A DNA stretch of 64,000 nucleotides from Algivirga pacifica (GTDB taxonomy: Bacteria > Bacteroidota > Bacteroidia > Cytophagales > Flammeovirgaceae): NCBI RefSeq assembly GCF_039543525.1, contig NZ_BAABJX010000043.1:4214-68213 (forward strand), written 5' to 3'. Both the position numbers and the translations under genes were made by a program. Shown here piece after piece: positions 59,077-64,000 of this stretch (within the stretch, counting starts at the first letter, position 1; each line of letters begins with the position of its first letter). Under the pieces are notes generated by a model. That model was not told where the DNA came from, made no database searches, and saw only the letters and a program-made list of their open reading frames with translations.

Positions 59077-61530
59077 ATGGCAAAAATCAGACATAATAAC
59101 ATCATTGATACGGTCGATGAAGTCCTATCCGTCGCATCAGAAAAAGGAGTTGTTCACCTGTATGCAGAAGACAATGCTTTAAATGGAAGGCACCTGACTT
59201 TTCAGGGAAAAGAAACCTTGCACTTTGGTACTTGTGGGTACTTAGGCATAGAACAACACCCTGCTGTAAAAGCAGCCTCTATTGCTGCTATTGAACGTTT
59301 TGGAACCCAGTTTCCCATGTCCAAAACCTACGTTTCCAATCCTCTCTATACCGAGCTAGAGGCATTGATTCAGAAGATGTATGGTGCACCAGTAGTCATT
59401 TCCAAAAATTGTACTCTCTCCCATTTAGCAACCATACCGGTAGTCGTTAGAAATAACGATCTGGTGATTTTGGATCATCAGGTACACAGTAGTGTACAGG
59501 AAGTTACCAAGAAGCTGCTATCAGCAGGAGTGCACGTAGAAATGATACGCCATAACAACCTGGAGATGCTAGAACACTATATTAAAAAGTATAGGAATAA
59601 GTATCGAAAGATATGGTATATGGCGGATGGTGTTTACTCCATGTATGGAGATTTTGCACCTATCAAAGAGATGATTGCGTTGGCCGAAAAGTATGAGCAA
59701 TTATACCTCTATGTGGATGATGCGCATGGGATGAGTTGGGCAGGCCCTCATGGTACAGGTTATGTGATGCAAGAGATGGATGGAGTGCTTTACAGAAAAA
59801 TGATCTTGACGGCGACCATGGGGAAAGGATTTGGCTCTTGTGGTGGTTTGACGTTGTTCCCGGATCAGGAGTGGCACCGAAAAGTAAAAATGTTTGGAGG
59901 ACCACTGACTTTCTCGGTACAGCTGGAACCTGCAATACTTGGAGCATCTGTCGCTTCAGCTAAAATTCACCTCAGTGAAGAGATTATTCAGTTGCAGCAA
60001 CAGTTACAAGCAAATATTGCTCATTTCAATGAGTTGGTGACGCAAACTACTTTACCATTAATCGCGGAGAATAATAGCCCTATAGGGTATATTGGTACTG
60101 GCGTAATGGCCATGAGCAATACGCTGATCAAGCGTTTGATAGATGATGGCATCTATGTCAACTTAGCAGCTTTCCCTGCAGTTCCAGCAAGTCGTACAGG
60201 GGTAAGAATTACCATGTCCAATCATGTGACGGAAGAGGATATTACCACTTTGGTAGAGAAACTGGATTTCCATTATCATGAAGCGATGGAAGAGGTGGGG
60301 CAAACCAAGGAGAAAATTCTAAAAAACTTTAAACTAAAAGCACCTAAAGATAAGCCAGAGGCTGAGAAAATAGTGTCCCCTGTACAGGAGGAGACCTTTA
60401 AGGTGAATGTTTATACGACAATTGAACAGGTAGATGCCAATGTCTGGGACCATTTTCTAGGACATCGTGGAATGTATAACTGGGAAGGGTTAAGGTTTTT
60501 AGAAGCTTCCTTTACACAGAACGAGAAGCCGGAAGATTGCTGGGACTTCAGGTATTATGTGATTACGGACCGAGATCAAAAGCCTGTGTTGATCACGTTT
60601 GCTGTTATTGCCTTATACAAGGAGGACATGTTTTTGGATGCTTCTATCTCCAGGAAAATGGAAGAGAAAAGACAAGTAGATCCTTACTACTTTACATCAA
60701 AGTCCATTATCATGGGAAGCTTGTTCACAGAAGGAGACCACTTATACCTGGATAGAAGTACCGATCAATGGAAAGAGGCTTTATCGCTGTTGATGGAAAC
60801 GCTCAATCAGGAGCAAGAGCAAGTAGAAGCAAAAAATATTCTTTTAAGGGATTTTGCTGAAAGTGATGTTGAACTTCAGGAATATATGATTGAACAAGGC
60901 TATGTGAAGGTGGATATGCCAGCGTCTTGTGTCGTAGAAGATTTGAGTTGGCAAACAGAGGAAGGCTTTATGGATACCTTGACGAAAAGGGGAAAAAGAC
61001 ATTTTAAGCAAGAGATCAAACGATACGAGGATTTATTTGAGGTAGAAGTGAAGGAGTTCCTTTCAGAAGAAGAGCTGAATAGGGGAATAGAACTGTTTAA
61101 GAATGTCAAGGCAAAAAACACAGCAATCAATTCTTTTGATTTTCCAGATAAGGTTTTTAATCAGATGAATGTAGACCCCAATTGGGAGTTTATATTGCTT
61201 AGGCTGAAGGAAGGCGTTAGTGATGAGCGTCAATTTGTGGCGGTTTGTTTTTGTCATAAGAATACCTTTTCCAAGACGTACAGCTTTATGCTTATTGGAA
61301 TGGATTATGACTATGTCTACGAATATGGAGTGTACCGACAGGCCTTGTATCAAACGGTGAGACGAGCGAATGAATTAGGCTTTGAAAAAGCGAACTTTGG
61401 AATCTCTGCTGCGATTGAGAAGAAAAAGGTAGGGGCAAAACCTTATCCTAAAGTAGCTTTTATGAATGCCCAGGATAACTATATGTTGGAAGCAATGAGT
61501 GCAACCATGCTGGTAAATAAAGAAGGGTGA
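59077..61530 (+). CDS. Alpha-oxoamine synthase / GNAT (FemAB-like) fusion protein
   Basis: 817 residues. Residues about 1-410 form a PLP-dependent alpha-oxoamine synthase (the KBL, BioF, serine palmitoyltransferase, CqsA group): GTCGYLGIEQHPAV, DHQVHSSVQ, YVDDAHGMSWAGPHGTG with H217, and the PLP lysine K250 in TMGKGFGSCGG. The usual GSR motif is replaced by PMSKTYVSNP. After a charged linker (about 415-445), residues 446-817 form a long GNAT/FemAB-like region (RGKRHFKQEIKRYEDLFEVE, GFEKANFGISAAIEKKKVG). The enzyme should join an amino acid to an acyl thioester with decarboxylation and then perhaps N-acylate the product. Possible products are sulfonolipid or sphingoid bases, or CqsA-like signals; undecided. 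Confidence 0.88.
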   Translation: MAKIRHNNIIDTVDEVLSVASEKGVVHLYAEDNALNGRHLTFQGKETLHFGTCGYLGIEQHPAVKAASIAAIERFGTQFPMSKTYVSNPLYTELEALIQKMYGAPVVISKNCTLSHLATIPVVVRNNDLVILDHQVHSSVQEVTKKLLSAGVHVEMIRHNNLEMLEHYIKKYRNKYRKIWYMADGVYSMYGDFAPIKEMIALAEKYEQLYLYVDDAHGMSWAGPHGTGYVMQEMDGVLYRKMILTATMGKGFGSCGGLTLFPDQEWHRKVKMFGGPLTFSVQLEPAILGASVASAKIHLSEEIIQLQQQLQANIAHFNELVTQTTLPLIAENNSPIGYIGTGVMAMSNTLIKRLIDDGIYVNLAAFPAVPASRTGVRITMSNHVTEEDITTLVEKLDFHYHEAMEEVGQTKEKILKNFKLKAPKDKPEAEKIVSPVQEETFKVNVYTTIEQVDANVWDHFLGHRGMYNWEGLRFLEASFTQNEKPEDCWDFRYYVITDRDQKPVLITFAVIALYKEDMFLDASISRKMEEKRQVDPYYFTSKSIIMGSLFTEGDHLYLDRSTDQWKEALSLLMETLNQEQEQVEAKNILLRDFAESDVELQEYMIEQGYVKVDMPASCVVEDLSWQTEEGFMDTLTKRGKRHFKQEIKRYEDLFEVEVKEFLSEEELNRGIELFKNVKAKNTAINSFDFPDKVFNQMNVDPNWEFILLRLKEGVSDERQFVAVCFCHKNTFSKTYSFMLIGMDYDYVYEYGVYRQALYQTVRRANELGFEKANFGISAAIEKKKVGAKPYPKVAFMNAQDNYMLEAMSATMLVNKEG

Positions 61531-61609
61531 TATCATGTAATCAATGGGTTTGCTTGTGAGTGCTCTTTGTTAAAAATGAGTTTTCAAGCAAACTCTTGCG
61601 GTTACTTCA

Positions 61610-63316
61610 GTGACCAGAAACTATATACGAAATATGCTAACTGTACAACAAAGAATCGAAGATATTTGTACCCTAATCTTCGAAGTGGCCAATGGTAATT
61701 TTGATTATAGAATTGACTCCACAGATGATGATGATGAGCTGAATGCTATCATACAAGGAGTGAATATGTTGGGGGAGGAGCTGAAAACCTCTACGGTTTC
61801 CCGGGATTTTATGCAGAGTATCTACAAGGGAGTTATCGATATGTTGTTTATCCTTAATAAGGATCTCAGTATACGTTCCATGAATGAAGTGGCTTGTCAA
61901 ATATTGCAATATAAAGAAGAGGAACTGAAGGCTGCTAATATAGCAGAGCTGCTCTGTGATCCGCAAGGAGAATTGATCAAGTATGTACAAGCAGAGATAG
62001 CTGAGAAAGGGGAAGCACATATAGAAACCTGCTTTACGACTAAAGACAGGAGGGAAATTCCAACATCCATTAATTTCTCCCAATTAATCAATAATCAAAA
62101 TGAAGTGGATGGTATCCTTATTATCGCAAGGGATATTACAGAACAAAAGGAAGCCGAGCGGCAATTGATCCTTGCTAAAGAGAAAGCGGATGCCGCTAGC
62201 GAGGCCAAAAGTAGGTTCTTGTTTAATATGAGCCATGAGATACGTACTCCCTTAAATGGAATCCTGGGCTTTACGGAATTACTGAAGTTCACGGAAACCG
62301 ATGAGACACAGGATGAGTACTTGGAGTTAATTCTCAATGCTGGGAAAAACCTTAATCGACTCTTGAATGATATTCTTGATCTCAATAAAATTGAACAGGA
62401 TAAACTCGTATTTGAAAAGAAGAATTTTTCGATTAGAGAGAATATAACCTTTTGCCTGAAGCCTTATAAGTTCCTGGCAGAAGAGAAAGAGCTAACTTTC
62501 TCATTTCATATTGACAATAGTGTCCCTGAATATGTGATTAGTGATCCTACCCGGTTAAATCAGATTATTATTAACCTGACGAATAATGCCATCAAGTTTA
62601 CGGAAAATGGATCGATCGATGTGAGTTTTACAGCTCGTAGGCTGTCTTCGTCTAAGATGGTCTTAAGGGGAGAGGTCACGGATTCAGGTATAGGTATTCC
62701 ATTGGAAAAGCAAGCGTTGATTTTTGAATCCTTTACCCAATCCGATGAGTCCACCACCCGGTTGTATGGAGGGTCAGGATTAGGGCTTTCTATATGCAAA
62801 AAGTTAACACAGTTAATGCATGGAGATATTGGTATTATAAGTCCTCCAGTACATCAGGCACAAGGTTCTACCTTTTGGTTTGAGATAGAGATGGAGTATA
62901 CCACTCAAAGCCCTGTGGTGGAGCGGTTTGAGTTGGATGTCTCTAAGTTCAAGTTTAAAGAGGAGTACAACATTCTGGTGGTAGATGATAGCGATATAAA
63001 CTTGTTGCGTGCCAAAGTAACGTTGGAGCATTTAGGGGCAGAGGTTACCATCGTAAACAACGGAAAAGAAGCGATTCAACTGGTTAAAGAAGCAGACTAT
63101 GATTTGATCTTTATGGATATTCAGATGCCTGTGATGGATGGTTACCATGCTGCTGAGGTGATCCGAGAGGAGGGTTACGATAAAGTGATTATTGCACTAT
63201 CAGCCAATGCCTCAAGAGATTGTATTGACAAGTGTAATGAAAAGGGGATGAATGATTACCTTATGAAACCTTATGAGAGCGTGGAACTCTTAAATATGAT
63301 TTTGAAACATTTGTAA
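61610..63316 (+). CDS. Cytosolic hybrid sensor histidine kinase (HAMP-PAS-HisKA-HATPase-REC)
   Basis: 568 residues from a GTG (an ATG at 61634 is an alternative). A HAMP-like segment (about 13-58, FEVANGNFDYRIDS) without membrane helices leads into a PAS domain (about 68-175, IDMLFILNKDLSIRSMNEVA). The histidine kinase core follows: FNMSHEIRTPLNGIL with H209, N-box NLTNNAIKF, DSGIGIP and GGSGLGLSICKKL. A C-terminal receiver (VVDDSDIN, phospho-acceptor D503 in FMDIQMP, lysine in MKPYES) completes it. It lies 80 bp after the oxoamine-synthase fusion gene in the same direction. No separate response regulator or HPt gene is in the window. Confidence 0.92.
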   Translation: MTRNYIRNMLTVQQRIEDICTLIFEVANGNFDYRIDSTDDDDELNAIIQGVNMLGEELKTSTVSRDFMQSIYKGVIDMLFILNKDLSIRSMNEVACQILQYKEEELKAANIAELLCDPQGELIKYVQAEIAEKGEAHIETCFTTKDRREIPTSINFSQLINNQNEVDGILIIARDITEQKEAERQLILAKEKADAASEAKSRFLFNMSHEIRTPLNGILGFTELLKFTETDETQDEYLELILNAGKNLNRLLNDILDLNKIEQDKLVFEKKNFSIRENITFCLKPYKFLAEEKELTFSFHIDNSVPEYVISDPTRLNQIIINLTNNAIKFTENGSIDVSFTARRLSSSKMVLRGEVTDSGIGIPLEKQALIFESFTQSDESTTRLYGGSGLGLSICKKLTQLMHGDIGIISPPVHQAQGSTFWFEIEMEYTTQSPVVERFELDVSKFKFKEEYNILVVDDSDINLLRAKVTLEHLGAEVTIVNNGKEAIQLVKEADYDLIFMDIQMPVMDGYHAAEVIREEGYDKVIIALSANASRDCIDKCNEKGMNDYLMKPYESVELLNMILKHL

Positions 63317-63359
63317 AGTTGATTTAGGTGTAGTCTATTTCCAAAGATCATGTGTCTTT

Positions 63360-63376
63360 ATGATGTATGACATCAT
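63360..63376. promoter_or_regulatory. Small dyad upstream of the last lipoprotein gene
   Basis: ATGATGTATGACATCAT has complementary outer 7-mers (ATGATGT / ACATCAT) and lies 19 bp before the ATG of the next gene. It could be an operator, but no regulator is adjacent and chance is possible. Confidence 0.3.
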
Positions 63377-63394
63377 TAAACAAAAACATAACCA

Positions 63395-63868
63395 ATGAAA
63401 AAGACTACTCTAAAACTATATAGCATAAGTTTGCTACTCTTTTATATGCTGACAGCTTGTAAGGATGAGCCTGTCTGTTGTGTAAATATTGATACACAAA
63501 TTGGGCTTCATTATATGAACAGGGAGGGGAAGAATTTACTTGATTTTGCAGAGCACTATCAGAAGGAGGATATCAAAGTCTATTACAAGAAGGGCGATGA
63601 GTTTGAGTACGTCTATAATGGGAATCTAGATGCTCCCAATATGCATCATGTTTACTATACACCGGATAGTGCATTGATCCTCGCAGTATATGCTTCTGAT
63701 TACTACGAGGGAGAGACCTCTACCACGTTGATATCTTTTAATGAAACCGTCTTTGATACACTGTACTGTGAGTTTGATATTCAAGACAATGGAGTGTCGA
63801 TTAAGAAAGCATGGTTAAATGGAGTAGCGATAGAAGAGCAATTTATGGAGATTATAAGGGAAGAATAA
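63395..63868 (+). CDS. Lipoprotein of unknown function (157 aa)
   Basis: A lipobox LTAC at residues about 19-22 (YMLTAC), followed by two further cysteines (PVCCVNID) and a mature domain of beta-rich character (YYKKGDEFEYVYNG, LISFNETVFDTLYCEFD). It resembles the small Ig-like lipoproteins of Bacteroidota, but I cannot name a family. It is separate from the kinase gene (78 bp gap) and has its own terminator. Confidence 0.7.
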   Translation: MKKTTLKLYSISLLLFYMLTACKDEPVCCVNIDTQIGLHYMNREGKNLLDFAEHYQKEDIKVYYKKGDEFEYVYNGNLDAPNMHHVYYTPDSALILAVYASDYYEGETSTTLISFNETVFDTLYCEFDIQDNGVSIKKAWLNGVAIEEQFMEIIREE

Positions 63869-64000
63869 ACGATTGACTATCAGAGATTGTTTTAATAACA
63901 TCAAAACAATTTAGGCGATTAACTGATTATATACTGAAAGATGAGTCATCCCATATTAACATTTAAGGGGTGGCTCATATTTTTTTCTTTAAAAAGTGCC
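63869..64000. other. Tail of window after the last gene
   Basis: Contains the terminator at 63941-63988 and nothing else recognisable. Confidence 0.5.
63941..63988 (+). terminator. Terminator after the last lipoprotein gene
   Basis: A 12-bp stem ATGAGTCATCCC / GGGGTGGCTCAT with G-T pairs and a 14-nt loop, then AT7C: a clear intrinsic terminator about 75 bp after the stop. Confidence 0.82.

Overview
The window looks like a chromosome segment from a member of the Bacteroidota, most probably a Cytophagales-like gliding lineage. Signs of this are a chitinase ending in a type IX secretion (Por) sorting domain, a propeller/Y_Y_Y sensor fused to a SpoIIE phosphatase, the SpoIIM-DUF4129-DUF4350-MoxR-DUF58 membrane cluster, YwqK-like repeat proteins, weak ribosome binding sites, and promoters of the TTTG-N19-TAnnTTTG type. 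Three promoters match that consensus with exactly 19-nt spacing: those of parC, the tRNA array and a Dabb gene. No species can be named from the sequence alone.

Layout. 1-9.9 kb: a truncated zinc-ribbon protein, a methyltransferase, a LolD-like ATPase, a large sensor-phosphatase, gapA, a YceI lipoprotein, a membrane-anchored HIRAN protein and an S4 RNA-binding protein. 10-15 kb: a YwqK-like secreted repeat protein, a YbjN protein and acetoacetyl-CoA synthetase. 15-22.3 kb: RDD protein and the divergent SpoIIM/DUF4129/DUF4350/MoxR/DUF58 operon, with overlapping or closely spaced genes. 23.6-31.8 kb: a phosphopantetheinyl transferase, a WD40 protein, accC, an IscA-like protein, an S41 protease, dapD and a Dabb protein. 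32.3-33.2 kb: seven tRNA genes alternating Pro(TGG) and Arg(TCT), with their own promoter and terminator, divergent from parC (33.5-36.1 kb).

36.4-43.9 kb is an accessory island of minus-strand orphan genes. Several resemble small immunity-type proteins (DUF4375-, DUF4279- and HycA-like). They are mixed with gene fragments and with copies of a 197-bp inverted-terminal-repeat element; two nearly identical copies lie close to the two island borders. Next come a sirtuin, a polysaccharide deacetylase, the multidomain chitinase, and an ISAs1-like element interrupted by an IS4-like element (both target duplications are readable). A Vat/CatB-like acetyltransferase, serine acetyltransferase, and a copper-type operon follow; that operon has a Cys-motif protein, a Met/His-rich lipoprotein and an OprC-like TonB receptor. 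The window ends with a methyltransferase, an alpha-oxoamine-synthase/GNAT fusion enzyme next to a cytosolic hybrid histidine kinase, and a lipoprotein.

The most striking non-coding property is the density of large palindromic repeats between genes. At least four families occur, often nested inside one another. In one family the arms are conserved but carry exchangeable 11-13-nt mini-hairpins with a GAA/TTC loop. In another, about 165 bp long, the two copies keep their ends and centre while the middle stems differ in sequence yet stay self-complementary. These repeats and the oxoamine-synthase/kinase pair are the best candidates for undescribed biology here.
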